A stretch of DNA of 64,000 nt from Macropodus opercularis (taxonomy: Eukaryota; Chordata; Actinopteri; Anabantiformes; Osphronemidae), in the NCBI GenBank assembly GCA_030770545.1, contig CM061094.1, positions 6,247,001 through 6,311,000 on the forward strand, read 5' to 3'. How positions within the stretch are numbered: the stretch's first letter is position 1; each line of letters begins with the position of its first letter. The notes below the pieces were generated by a model. That model had not been told where the DNA came from. It did no database searches and saw nothing but the letters and a program-made list of their open reading frames with translations. Shown here one piece after another: positions 13,601 through 27,500 of the stretch. The position numbers were made by a program, and so were the translations under genes.

Positions 13601-16600
13601 CTGTTGTTTCTCTTTGTACCACTAGAGGGCAGTATGCGTCCAGTTCACATGACTGCCCAGTAGGCATAAAATAAGCTTATCTGTCAGCAGTTGGGCAGTT
13701 TTGTTAGGTCAGTATGTTGATTTTTAGCAGGCAATTTGAGATCACTATGTAGCATTGTGTGTTTTTATGTGAGTGAAGGCTAAATGTTGAAGACACACAG
13801 GAGTTAAGTAGATTAAAGTATACAACAAACATAAAGTGCAGCGCGAGATGGGGGCAAGTGAAACGGAGACATTTGGTGAGCATGAAACCAGATTCTGTAG
13901 TTGTGTAATCAAGGCTTGCAGGCTTTCCCCGCTGTGCACGGGGCTCTGACGGTGGCTCTCTCCAGTCCAGTGTCACATGACCACATGAGGTAGCTGCAGT
14001 ATGAAACCAGCGTTTCCAGTCCACCACCAGCCAGAGGCAGACACAGAGATCAATAGTTCTGTTATTCTCTATGCTGACGCACGTTCTTCCATTTCGGTTC
14101 TTCTTTCTTTTTTCTTTTTTTTTTATCGGATGTTGGAGGGTACTTTGTTTATCTTCTAAAACCTGGTTTGGCTGTTTGAATATTCAAATCATGATTTATT
14201 CAGCATGTAAGCTGCAGTCATTTAGTGCTAGAGAAACGCTGATGGTTGTTTTGTCTTCATCTCAAGCTTTTTAATTGTTCCAATGTAAAAGCTCGTCTCA
14301 GCAGCTTTTGTGGTCTATGAAGGTTTTCTTCCCTGGGTTCGCTGCCTCCCTCCTGTAATTCCATAACCTCCATTGTCTTTCACATACCAGCAATACCAGA
14401 CATCACTGAGGTATCTTTTCATGTCCTGTCCTCACCTCCTCCTACCAGCCATTGGTGCAAAAGCCTTTCTTCACATGCCAGCAATCCGACAGCATGCCAG
14501 TCAACAGGACATCTGTGATGGCTTACGCCTCTTCCCTGTCTCCCATCGCTGCTCTTAAGCCCCAGAACCATTCGCTCTGCACAGAAAGAGTAAGAGGGCA
14601 GAGATGCCAACCTGTTCTTTCCCCAGGAACAACGCGTTGTTTCTGGGAAACAGTAGATGGCGATATAGACTCACTCTACTTCATATATCACCAGTTCAGT
14701 GGTTCACCATCACCTTGGTTTGTGAGCCCTATGAGAGAAACCATGTCTCTTGATGCTGCAAGATGTTTTTGTTTGTTTGTTCCAGCTGGTTCTTTTGGGT
14801 GGACTGCTCAAGCAAATAATTTTCAACGTGCGTTTTATTTTCCATGTCAACATGTACGTCTAATTTGTAATTTAAAGTCTAAGATTCTATTATAGTCTCT
14901 TTTTTTTTTTTTTGTTCCTCTTCTTTGTTGTTCTCCTCTTTTTATTTTACATACAATTTTTATATTTGTAAAAATACTCCAGTAAAATAACTGCTTGCAA
15001 AAACAAACCTACAAAGCTCAAGCATGTTGAGAATGACTGTGCTTGACATTCTCCGCATGCCTCCGTGCTGATCACTTAATGGGCATAGGTGCATTTAATT
15101 TCCTCTGTCAAGCGGAGTTTGAATGGAAACCACACCTGTCTAGATATAGAACGATAACCGTGATTGGGTGCAGAGCTCATAAATACCCAGACATAACATT
15201 TGCCTTCACTGGCGTCTAGCTGACTTTTGAGAAAACGTCAACATGTCGTGGTTCTGCTTGGTGAACATGGTTAAAGTGAATCATTTCTGCAAAACTGTTC
15301 CACACTAATATTTAGATTAGATCATTTTCAACCATATGTTAATGAATAAGTGTCATTTGTGTCTCAGTTGCTTGTAGTTAGTTGTTCCACTCACTGTAGG
15401 CCGCGCTGTATGTGCAAGACTCACTGACGTTGTCTGCTGGCGCCTCCCAGTCTGGCTGTACATATAAGTCCCTTGGTTCTGCACCCCTTGGCCTGGTGCC
15501 AGCTCACATACAGTACACCTCTGACTTTGCTGTGTGTGTGTGCACTCAATTCATATTTAGATGTACCAACTTGTGTTTGTGGTAGAAACAGTGCACTCTT
15601 GGTTCTGGGCAGTGAAGCCCTGTGTACATTAAATTGCATAACCCACACATGTAAATGGTTTCATAACATTCAGCAGCATGCATGTGTGTTTTCTGTCAGT
15701 ATCACCTCTGTCTGTGCTCGGGGACCTTGGCACATGCAGTAATATGGTCTATCTAAAGCTGGAGTCTCCTCTCTTACGTGCACTCAAGTTCCTGGAGCTG
15801 CAGTTGTGTGTGCGCGCGCGCGCACGCGCACTGTGGTCCAGCATTTGGCTCTTCGTAATGTATTCCTGGAAAGCCTGCGTAGGAGTGAAGGGGCCTGGGC
15901 TACTCCGCAGCCAGCGATGAAGCTTCTTTGTCACTGGAGACTTGGCAGAGGGTTTATCTTTAATATCGCCACCTTCAGATAATCTGCAGCTTTATTGTCT
16001 CAGGTGGAAAAGTGAGGGCGTCCTGTACTAACGTGGCATCTTCAACTGTATTAGTATGCATGTACCCACTCTTAAAGTGCGCATCATTCTCACACAACAT
16101 GCACCAGGAATAGGCAGGATTGAGTCATGTGGGTAGAAGCAGGGGGGTAAAGAGGGGGCTCATGATGCAAGGGGGGAATGAATAGAAAAGAGACTAAGAG
16201 AGAATACAAACGAGGGTTGCGAAAGAAGCAAAAACATTTAAATTAGCTTAATGAAGGGGCTGCAAAGGGAGCAATAAAATCCAGGGCAATTAAGGTGCAG
16301 CCAGTGAATAAGTGCAGGATGGAGGAATGGATTGAGACTGAATAGAAGGAAAGGGGGGGGGTTGTTTAGAACAGTATCAATAAATCTCCGGCTAAATGTG
16401 CCTTTGTGGTCTGCAGTGTTCACCCACTTTTCCTTTCACCAGCCCATTCCTTTATCCATATATCCGTTACCATCTCCCTCCTCTCTTGCCTCCTGTGGCT
16501 GTTGTGTAACTCTGCAGTGACTGACTGAGCAGCAGCAGCAGTGCGATTGATCAGCATTTCTGGTGCCAGGCTGTTCTTACTGTAATGAACGATCTTCGAG

Positions 16601-18485
16601 CCACTGAAACCAACGCAGACTGCTTTTGCAGGAGCACAGGACACACACACACACACACACACACTCTACACCGCACTTCAAATGATGTAATGCTAAATAA
16701 TCCTCAGTGCCTCTAAACTCCCCGCCTGCCTGGGTTTGTCGTTCAGTATGCTTTTCTAAGGTTCTCCTGGATCCCACAAGATCTATAAACACAAAAATTA
16801 ATGAGACATTTTATTGTTACTATTAGAAAATAAGGCTCAAGAATCTTTTAAATGGATGTTTGTCTTTGGGAGACCTGGGATTGTCCTTTCACCTAACTCT
16901 TTTATTATCTTGGAGAAGCTTTCAGTGGAAAATAGTTGATTTATGTTACATTTGTATCCTGGATTTGATTCCTGTTTGGGGCCCTGGTTTCATGTCAATC
17001 TCCCCCTTTGTAAAGCTCCTTAAACTGGCTGCCAAAGACGCACATCTGGTCTCTTCATTTTACAGTCATTGTGGTCTGGCCCTCTGCTCAACATATTCCA
17101 ACTCTCAGCCGATCTATCTTTTCTCTTCTCCATTTCGTCTGGTGCAGATTTCTTTTTCTTTTTTTTTATGCGTTTCTCCACCGAGCCATACTAAATACAT
17201 ACATGGCAAAACACCTTTAGCTGTGGTTGATGTATAAACACAACAAGATCTCCAGCAGGCCCAGCGAGCCTTTCTCCCCTTGAGGACGTGCATATCCCAC
17301 ATGATGCTGACTTGGAGCTGCCCGGGTGCGGCGATAAAGATAACACTTAATCATCGTAAAGCCACTGCAGCGTCAAAGCTCCGTCTGCACCCAAGTCACT
17401 TTGACTTCTGCCTTTTGATTTCCTGTAATTTTCTTTACATCCCTCCCAGGTCTTTTCATTGTTCCCTCAGGATGCCGGAATTGCTGCATAGCGTGAATGT
17501 TTCTCAGCAAGCCAGCAATTATGGCTCATTGTTGATGGTCAGTTGGTTATTGTGCTGCAGCAGCACCTGGTGTGAGGTCAGGGGGTCATCAGTGCAGCGG
17601 TAGCAGATTAAGAACGTTGATCCCGTGGTTTCATCTTCAGTTTTGATGGTGGACGTTTGTTTGTTTAATCAAATCTACACTAATATAAGTTAATCTATTA
17701 AAAAGAAAAGTCTAACGACGATCGGCAAATGTTCACTCATCAAGACGGAACAAGCTGATGAAGTGTACAAGTACAAACACATCCTTATAAGGCTACTTTG
17801 GATTTAAATGGCATTAATGGATCCTCAGCCCTATTCTTAGCGCAGATCTGTCTCACCCTTCAGGCGGTGACTGGTCGAGTGGAGGAGTCTGGTTTGTGTT
17901 CAGTACATACGTGTTCATGTGTATTTATAGCTGCTCAGATACCGTGACTGGGGATCTAGACGTGGACATAAAGAAACAATAGATTTAAGTTTCCTACGTG
18001 TTTTTTTTTTTTTTTTTTTTTTTTGTGGAGAGGAGCAGTAAATATGAAGCGTTTTGCGCCAGGGAGGCTCTGGACACAAAGCCGACACATCCTCCGGTCC
18101 TGACACCGATACGAGCTCCCTCCTTTTTTGTTTTAACCGAAACGCCTGCAGTCTGAATACTTGTTAACCCTGCCCCACGGAAACTACATCCAGGAGGAGG
18201 GGGAGGCGGGGAGGGAGGACAGGGAGCAACCAGACAGACAGACCGAGAGAGAACAGAGTTGGAAGAGTGGGAGAGGCGTTCAGGGAGCAACTCCGGTGCG
18301 CATTGTTCCGCGTTTTGTTCGTTCTGCAGCGGTCCAAGCGACGCGGAGCCACGGCGCACGGCGACTCTTTCGAGGTGCGACAAACGAAGCCGAAACCGTC
18401 AATTCTGGATTTCTTAATCCGCTTCTTGTCGTCCAGGATGAGGTTTAAGCGGAACGGGTCCTATACGTTAAATAGGTAAGAGACC

Positions 18486-18526
<41 letters not shown>

Positions 18527-21500
18527 CCGTAACTTATTAATGTGTTCCCCAAATGGAGAGGATGTGGTTTTGTAATAATCCCGGCGCGTAAAATCACTTC
18601 ACTTTCTCGCTTCTGATGAGGCTTCACGTGGTACCGTTGCTCGTTGCGTTGTTCTTGGCTCTTTACGGTATTTCTGAGGCGCTTTTATTGGAACATTAAT
18701 AACATCGTGTGAAGAAATAGCACTAAATGTATGAAGAATCACTCGTCCACTCGTCGTTGTGATGAATATCAGTTTTTTTATGCAGGCACGCGGTTTCAAA
18801 ATAAGCCTCAAACGTGATATGTATGTATAAATGCAAATACACATTATGTATAATGAATTGGATCAGATGGCATCGTTTCCTTCCACCAACATGGCACCCA
18901 CGTGTAGCTCAGCTCCTGGGCAGGGGCTCCCTGTCCGGGGGGGTGGGCTTTTTGAGGACATACCATATAACCTAGCAACATTGTATGTCTTTGTATAACT
19001 GTGAAGCGACTTGGCCGCTGTTCACTGTGAATGCATCCAAGTTTCCCTTAACAAGATTGCAACAGCCTCTGCTTACATCCTAGTGGTTCTGAACCACGCC
19101 AAGATTCTGGTCTTTCCTGTCCCCAGTGGTTCGCCGTCCCCCGCCCCCCCCTCCATCCTTTGCCGTTTTGCCATCCAACTCCTTTGAATGTGGCCTATGT
19201 CACAATCACGCCAGATGTCTTGCTTTTATTGGGCGTCCGGATATAATGATAAGGCCCCGGATTTTGGAGAAATCCACGCACATACTCTGCACTCAAAGAC
19301 CTGCAAGATCCCGTTCCCATTGTGGAAAGTGACAGTTGATTTAACAGCAGTTTTGTCCCCCCCCCCCACTTTTCCTCTGGCACTGCTTTACTCTCTGGCT
19401 TGTTACAGGGCACATGACCTTCCGCTTCACGCGCTCGCACACAAAAACCCACATCCTGACTTTTTCTTTCTTACTGGAAACACAAAGGGATGGGGGCTAA
19501 TGAGCGCACACTTCATCACACAGCTGAAAATGTGAGAGTGATGTTATCACCTTACACCCCCCTCCCTCCTTTTCACTGAGCGTGTGTGTGTGCGCGCGCA
19601 GGTGAGAAGGATGAGGTAATTAAACAGTGAAAGCGGAGGTCTGTTAGCTGCAGCTCCTGGTGACGGGCGTCTAGGGAGGAGGGGGGAGGGATGACGTCAT
19701 TGGATGGATAAAGTGCTTTGCAGGGCTGCTGCAGTTCTTCTTTTGTGTTTATCTTAAAAAGAACAGGAGCAGAAAGAAGTAGCAGGGAGTGAGTTCAGTG
19801 CTCTCGCGGCTTCGTTTGAAGTTGAAGGCATATAGGTGGAAATATTGCTACTGTTAAATCTGTCACACTGTTCAGGGCTTCTTTGATGAGTCTGCGGCAG
19901 AATAAGAGTCCCCCCCCCCCCACACACACACACACACACATGCAGGTGTTGCATAATAGCCGGCTTCTGAAGGTGACTGTCGTCTCTCCCGTCTCCATCT
20001 TTTCCTCGATTTGTGTTCACCTTACGACCGTAAAGTTGCCCTGCCTGACATTGACCGTCGCTGTTCAGCAGCAGCCTGCGTCACAGTCGGCTAATCTGGT
20101 GTCGGTGCCTGTCAAGTCCAGCAGTGTGCGTAAACACCCCCCCCACCTGGCCACCAAAGAGTATATGTGTGCTGGACTAGCAGGAGAGAGTCTTACAGAG
20201 TGATGCAGGGAGAAAGTTGTGCAACAAAGCTCATCATTCACACCGTCCGTCAGCTCTCGCGTCTTGGGGCACTCTCTGCAGTGATTGGCTCATTTCTGGG
20301 GGCTTGTCTTCACGCAATCCCCTCCCTTCCCACAGCTCTGCATCATTTGTGTAAATGAGTAGCTATGGATGTGACAGGCATCCATCTGCTGCCAGTTACA
20401 GATGTGACCAACATGTGTGTTCGGTCTGTGCGAGTGATGGGTGGAGATGGGATGTTTAGCTCTTGTTTAGGATGTATACAGATGGCCGAGATTGCAGTGC
20501 ATCCTCCCCAGGGGCAGTTTCCTCCCCCTCTCTGTCCATCTCTCGCTCGCCACTGCAGTCCACCCTGTGCTGTCCAGCAGTCAGCAGTTTGTTTATGGGA
20601 CTCTGTTTGCCAAGCTAATCTTCCCGCCTTTCAAGTAGGAGCCAGCAAGCGAATGAGAGCGAGGGAGTGAGAGGGGGAGGTAGGGAGCGAGAGAGAGAGA
20701 GAGTGTTGAAGTGAGGCAGGCTGTTGCAGTAGTTGGAAGGCAGAGAGAAACAGAAACAAGCTCAGGGAAGTGTCTGGGTTCGACAAGGTTTTTCCTTTTT
20801 GGTTTGGAAGGTGAATTTGTCCGGTTTTGTTTGTCCGTCTAGGCCTGTGCACTTTGGTTCGTCTGCGTCACTTGCCTTTAAGTCAAAGGTTGTTTTAGTG
20901 GCTGCTGTGTGACTTCACAAGGTGCTGTGATGGAGCTGGGAGCTGCTGCCTTGGTGCACCTGTAGCCAAGCTTCCAAGAGAAGAGTGGGGAAAGGGTGGT
21001 GTGGGTCTCAGCCTGGTCACCCGGCCCTACTTCACTGGAGACGAGATGGGGGTTCTGGTGTGCTGTGACTGCTTCTTCTATAGGTAGCTAACCTTGTTTG
21101 TGTTACTCTTCTTTGCCCTCACAACCTTTCCTTTCTCTTGTTGCTTATTAATCGTCTTTAACTTGACACATCCTTTATTCTTTAACACATCTTCAACCCA
21201 CCTCCAACACCCCCCCCCCCCCTTCCTCTTCCTCTTGCCCATTCACACTTACTGCTGCAGTTTGGAGGAGACATTTGAGGACAGTGCTGCTGTAGCAGGC
21301 AGCGATTCTGCTGTAGTCAGACACACTGGGTATCTTGACTCGGGAGGGGAGGAGGAAGGAGGGAACGTGCCGACGCAACGCCAGCCTCCTATAGCTGACT
21401 GGACAGCGTTGCTAGTTACAGGGTTGTTGTTGTTGTTGTTGTTTTTAAAGGATAAGATGAGGCTAGTTGGAATTAAATAGTGTACAGCTAGTCGGTCAGG

Positions 21501-24500
21501 CTTGCCCAACTTTTCCTCTCATTGTCCTGTGTGCCCCTTTGGCTGGACGCCATGTTCTCTTTTACGGGAACAGAGATGTTGGTTTTTCTTTTCTCCTTAG
21601 AGTGTTTGCAGAGGTTTGGACTTTGCTGTTGGACAGTTTTTTTTTTTTTTTTGCTGTCTGTATTATGGTCTTGTTGCCGCCGTCACGTTTTGGGCCGCCT
21701 GTGCTATTAGTTTTACAATTTGACTGATTTACTGCCACTCGTAGCTGGTTATTGTGCTTGGAGATTTGATTTAGGTTTTCTGGCAGTTGGCGCAGAAAGG
21801 ATCTGGTTCCCCTCTTTTGTGGTTGCGGGGTGAGCCAGCCGAAGTCTGTCTTAACTGCAGTATAAAGTCTAAATATAACTTTCTCGTTCTCCAAGGACCG
21901 TTTAGGTGGTGAGGGTAAAATTGTAGCTTTAGCTCCGACGCACAGCACAGCTGGATTGGATTAGGCTTTGCTGCGATTCAGAACATTGTTTACACTTCGC
22001 TGCTGCTCTTAGGAGGAATAACAGCCTATCGTTAATGTGTATGTCATGTAGTTGTGAAGCTCCATGTTTTACACAGATGGTGAAATACACACAGAAGCTT
22101 TGTGAAAGGCAGGTCTGGTGCCAGAAGACTACTATCCCCCCCCCCCCACACACACACACACACACACATTTATTTTTTTTCTCCGGTCATGATTAAGGCA
22201 AGGGTGGGACATACTGTAGACACTGATCTCTCACAGGCTCATTAAGCTAAAATGGACCATCACGTCTATTTTTAGCATTTCCTCTTCTCCGAGTCTCTCG
22301 GCCAATCGGATGGCTCGGCCGTGATTTTATATGGTTTGACTGATGTGTGTTTTTAGTGGCACACCCATCCAAACACGTCCTCCTTGACCTTAACCCGGGC
22401 CCGCCCTCCGTCCCCTGGGCTTCTGTGTTTTAGCTTTCAACAGTAGCATTGTGTGTAGTACAAACTGCCTGCCAGCAATCCGTCAAACACCATCAACTTT
22501 ACTGTTGATCGTGCTGTTTTGAAAAAAACAATTTAACTCTGTGTCACTGTGTGGTGTAATAATATAGCATTGTATTGGTCTTTGTTTTTGCACATGTGTT
22601 TTATTTCATTGGCTCGTTGGAGTCAAAAATGTTACATCTGGTACTTTTGTGAACTTGTATGATGACGTTAATCAAATATCAACAGTTCCCATGGTTCTTG
22701 TTGTGGAATACATATATGTGGATTGTAGCGAATGTTCATGATCTCTCTGCCTGTTGCAAGTTAATGTTTTCTTGCACACACAAACTCACAGGATAGATTT
22801 TTTTTCCCAACACACTCCAGAGGGAACAGCCACAGCTGAGGTTGAATCTTGGGTCAGGTTCTCTGTCAAATTTTTAAGTCGTGCTCATCTTTAATGTTTA
22901 TGGTTACACTGACGTTGCTGGAAAGCAGGCGCGCGCAGGCCTCGAGCCTCCATCACGTGACAAACGCTTGTTTGGTCTCACTGGATCAGTTGGTAACTTT
23001 CATCAAGTGCGGTGTGGAACAATAGCCCTGACTGTATCGTCATACTGTGTGCGGTGTATCAACAGAGCAGAGCGTACTGTTTGCCATGTGCGTCTCATTA
23101 GGCTATCTTTGGCAGGCCAGGCTGCTTCCACAGAGCTGAGACATGCAGCTCAACAACGACGCCATTCTCCACCAACAAACCCTGCGCTCCTTCCCCATGG
23201 CCCACAGATTCCCTCGTGTGGCTCCATCAGATGGAGCTGTATTCAATCAAGCTGAAGCATTGGAGAAATTTAAGTTGGGCTTTGGTTAGTATCAGTGCAT
23301 CAAGATCCCATGAAATAATTACACGTTAAAAGCGTTTCATTGTTCTGTTGGATGGTAGTGTTTTCTGTGGCACTGGGCTGCAGAGTTGCTTAGTCACTCT
23401 GGCCAGATAAAAAGAGTCTAGATGTTTAAGTAAATTGCAAGAACAACACTTTAATTTCAAAATAATGGTTTGATGGTCTATTGAAAAACTATTTCTAGCA
23501 AAGAACTGTCGGAATGTTTTTCCAGTTATTGCTTAATACTGAATATACATATTAAGTTCTTGTTTGTTTTTACCCACTTTGTATTGATCGATCACCCACA
23601 CATCCACTAGTGGGTTACTGGTGTGTTTGAGTTTTTTTTCCTATGTCCCAATAATCACCCCTGGACGTCACAGCCTTTCCTTTGTTTGCTGAGCTCAAAT
23701 AAGGCTTTCAGTCTTCTACTAGACGATTAATTCTAGCAAAGAGCTGGTAAACTCTGCCCTAGGTGTCACTGTTAACCCGCTACGGTCGAGACATTACTTA
23801 AGACACGGATGGGATCAGCAGGGGCTGGTCAGTGCAGCTTGACACTTCTCCTCCATTTTCAACTACCCTCCAGTCAGCGAGAAGGGCAGACCTCACACAC
23901 GGGGCCAGTTGCATAACACGGGCCGTGTGTGTACGTTTTCAGGAGCAGTAGTCCTGCTGGCTCAGGAGGAGAATGAGATGGCCTTGCACTAACCTCACCT
24001 CCGCATTTAGATCCACACCGTCAGCACACGCGCGTACACAGTCAGGCACACGCAGAAATAAAAACTAACAGGGCTATTTATTCAGCACTTCTGTTACTGA
24101 AACAATTCAATACAGAAGTTTCAATCATAACAGATGAAAAAGTAAATGGAATCTAGAAATGGTACCTAAAGCACATGCAGATGCGCTGCATGAGTCAAAC
24201 TCCTTTATTTATGCTGATGAGTACAACATAACTCACATTGTGAAATGTGGCAGGAGGTGCCCTCTAACCATGAAATGTCTCATTACAGCTTCTTGGCGGC
24301 AAGTGGATAATGGCTTCATTGTGTCAGCCTCAGGTGGCAGGAAAAGAGTTAGACGGGTCTCCGTACCAAAACAACGGGCCTGGTGCGTTGTATCGGCTGC
24401 AAAGACGAAGGAGAACATTACTTTAGCAGTTATTACAGCAGCCCCTGGCTTCTCTGCACTGCCTCTGGGAACAAGAGGCGACAGGGAGGCAGGAAGTGCC

Positions 24501-27500
24501 TGGGCGCCTCACTTCCTGTTTATGAAGTTTGTTCCAGGCGAGAGTGAGAAGGAGGGGCGGTCTGGTGCAGACTAATTGAACGAAGAAGGTGGCAGTGAGG
24601 TAGTTGGCTGGTTTCAAACGAAACCATACCCTCAGACAGACGTGCACTCGCCTGCATAGCAGTGTAATTTCCTCTGTGCTGCAGTGCCTTTGGCAGCTGT
24701 GCCCCCCTCATTTGTTTCAATTACCTGGCATCGGTGCTCTTACCAAGGCTAGAAGAGAGAGGAGGACGAGTACCGACAGAGAGCTTATAAATAGTCACAG
24801 GAAATGCCAGATTATCACATTTCACACAATACAAACTCAGCTTTCACCTACGTCATGTTCACATTCAGGAATCGCACGCACTGAACTTGTTCCACGTGCC
24901 ATGATACTTAGTCGGACTAGCTAAGGTTCTGGATTAGAAGCTTTTGGCAAACGAAGACTAAATTGCAACATTTTGCAGTTTGTCTACTTTCTGCCATCCT
25001 CGCTTAATTTGAAATGTTTTGCTAAATAAAGTCTTTGGTTTTGTGTAGACACATGTGCACCACCCCACCCCCTTCTAGGAGACATGATGTCTGTGCATAA
25101 GATCATCTCTGCAGGTGGTGACACTAGTGTCGTAGTGTTAAGGCCACCGAGCTCATCTGCTCATGAAAGAGTCACTGTAGGTAGGGTGTGATACATTTGT
25201 GAAGGGTGGCAGCCGCAGTGTTGGGGCCCACGCATTCCTGCTCTCGCTGCTCCAAGGACAACTATTGATTTGACCTCACTCGCCTCCTTTCTATCCATCT
25301 CATCCCCATTGTGACACCAGCAGCAGACGCCTCCACCTACTTCCTTCCCTCACTCATTGACGCACCATCTGCAGACAACAGCCTTGCTTTTGTTGCTTTG
25401 GCAGCAGATGTTTGATAGGTCTCTGTATTTTCACAGAACAGCCCTTGGTCAGTGTCGGGACCGAGTCTGTGCCTGTTCAATCTCAGCGAATTATCTTTTT
25501 CATAACATTTGTTTGAGTTTTTTTTTTTGGTTCGCTTCTTCCTTTGATCTGTTGTCGCTGCAACACTAAAACATATGACGCCATAGTCTTACCTAACAGC
25601 TTTGCCATCCACTGAACACATACACACCCTGTGTATTTGTTCCTGATGAGACGTTGATTTTTTTACTGACATCCTAACATGATCATCTGTCATAACTAAT
25701 TACCAGAAATCGAGTCTATGGGAGGATCGTGTCTTGAATGTAAAAAATGTCAACCCACAGCTTGTGCTGTTACAGCTCTGTGTTATGGGACTCGCTGTGG
25801 GTTTTAAACGACTCTGTGTGTTGTCTTTGTGCTGCTGCTGTTTGGTGGCGGTGTGGTTGTTGTTAAGGGTGGATGTCCATGGGAGCCACTGCCGGTGCTT
25901 AAATCCTGCCTGTCGCCTTGCCAAGTATCTTCCTTGGAGACGTTACAAGCTAGAGAGGTGTTGCTTCCTGCCGCACACATTAACGTCGGAGCACCTTTAA
26001 GCTAATTAGCTATTAAAATGCACACAGGGACACGATGACCAGAACTTCCTACAGGGAGCAGTCTCTTACTCATATTTTCCCCCTGCTTGACTTTTGTTTT
26101 CCTTCCTCACTCACATGCTTTTCTTCACCTTCTTTCCATAATCCTGGGTGTGACCACTTCCTATGCCTTCATCCACTCCCAATGTGAAACTCGCACAATG
26201 GACCACAGCTTTTCTCTGCCATCAGATGGTGGTGAGATCTTATGTAGTCATCAGGAAGGTGGGTTTTGTTTTGTCTGGTCTTTTTGAATGAGTAGATAAT
26301 TTTGAACACTAAACAGTATTTATTTAAGTTTGGTTGGTTAGTTACTTATTTAACTTCTGTGTGCTGTCAGACACAGTCGGAACCAATGATTGTCTTTCCA
26401 ATGTACGGCCCAGGTTTGTGTTTGTGTGTGTTTATAGCACTGGCCGTACTCTTCTATGCAAACGTCCTTGTTTGCTCTGTATCATAATGAGCAGAGCAGC
26501 AGATGTGAGTTAAGTTTAAGACTCCCAGAGGCCTTCTGTGACAACTCTAGATAATGGCTGCTGTACAAAACATCAGCTGACAAGACGCGTATGTTCATTT
26601 ATGGAAAGCAGGAACAGAAATAGAATGACGCAGAACAGGGAGTGAAAGGAAATTTGACAGTGGAGAGAGGCCATGAACGAAGTTCCCAAACCAAATGACT
26701 TTATTAAATATGATGGTAGATTCTGTAGAATGCCAGTAAGAACACCCTGAACGTACTGATTGTCCAGTTCACCAAGTTTAGCCAAAGGTCAAAGAGCGAG
26801 CAGGGCATCGACCGTGGTGAACTCGCAGATCAAACTCCAGCCTTGCTGTTCACTCCCAAGCCAGACAGTCGGCCGGAGTTGTGTCTGCTGATGCAGGAAG
26901 TCGAGACCCTTCCCCTGGGAAAAGGGGTCCCCCTAACCTCTCCTTTCATCTCTCAGCTCTGTTTGTTATTGTATCAAATCTCACTGGCCGAGGGAACGTA
27001 GACTTGCACTGGGAGTTATGTAATGTACCTAGAAAGAGAGTCAAGCAGACTAATGTGATTTGACTGATGCTCTTTAGGCAGCATAATAATATAATCGGAT
27101 GGCTTTTAACTCATTATCTTTGCTGCCTTCTTAGACTTTAATTGGTTGCCTTCAAGGGGATGCTGTGACATACCTGCCTTTAAATACTTCAGATTGTTCA
27201 CATAGTTGCCTCATTTCATTTTTCACACTTTGTTTGAACCTGAATATGCAGCACATCTTGATTAAAGTTTCTCAAAACCAGATAAGCGAGCAACTTGGCA
27301 TCAGTCACTCTTTCCCAGTCATCATCTGGTTTGAGTCAAAGGATCATTCTGTACATTTAATCCATGTGTTGCCTTCCGTGACCTGGGGAACATTATAGGT
27401 TACATACGATTACAGTGGGTAATCTGTGACTAAATGCCCTCGTTTAGGAGGTAATGAGCTGTATCAGGGCAGGCACGCACAGCTTTGCAGCAGAACCCAG

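Larger units (their letters stand above)
1341..18000 (+). other. mob2: mob2 intron after exon A
   Basis: About 17 kb of intron with no exon I can support. It holds microsatellites (AT at 4190, GT at 8895, CA at 10614, mixed GT/CG at 15805, CA at 16640), a probable retroelement tail near 10062-10164, and AT-rich stretches at about 15060-15215 and 16190-16345 that look like conserved noncoding sequence (homeodomain-like AATTA words). The open frames here, up to 151 codons, show no family resemblance and often run through simple repeats. Confidence 0.75.
18524..20640 (+). other. mob2: mob2 intron between exons B and D
   Basis: No supported coding exon. It contains a perfect CRE with CCAAT and TATA-like elements near 19692, C-run/CA repeats near 19910-19940, and AT-rich sequence around 18700-18860. 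Confidence 0.65.

Noticed and set aside
14452..14895. 147-codon plus-strand frame
   Set aside because: No domain or homologue recognised, and no promoter. Chance frame.
21068..21083. Reading CTGCTTCTTCTATAG as a splice acceptor rather than the end of exon D
   Set aside because: Not fully excluded, but no exon with a good donor follows it, while the ATG-led frame matches the phase of the other first exons. Confidence in exon D was lowered for this reason.
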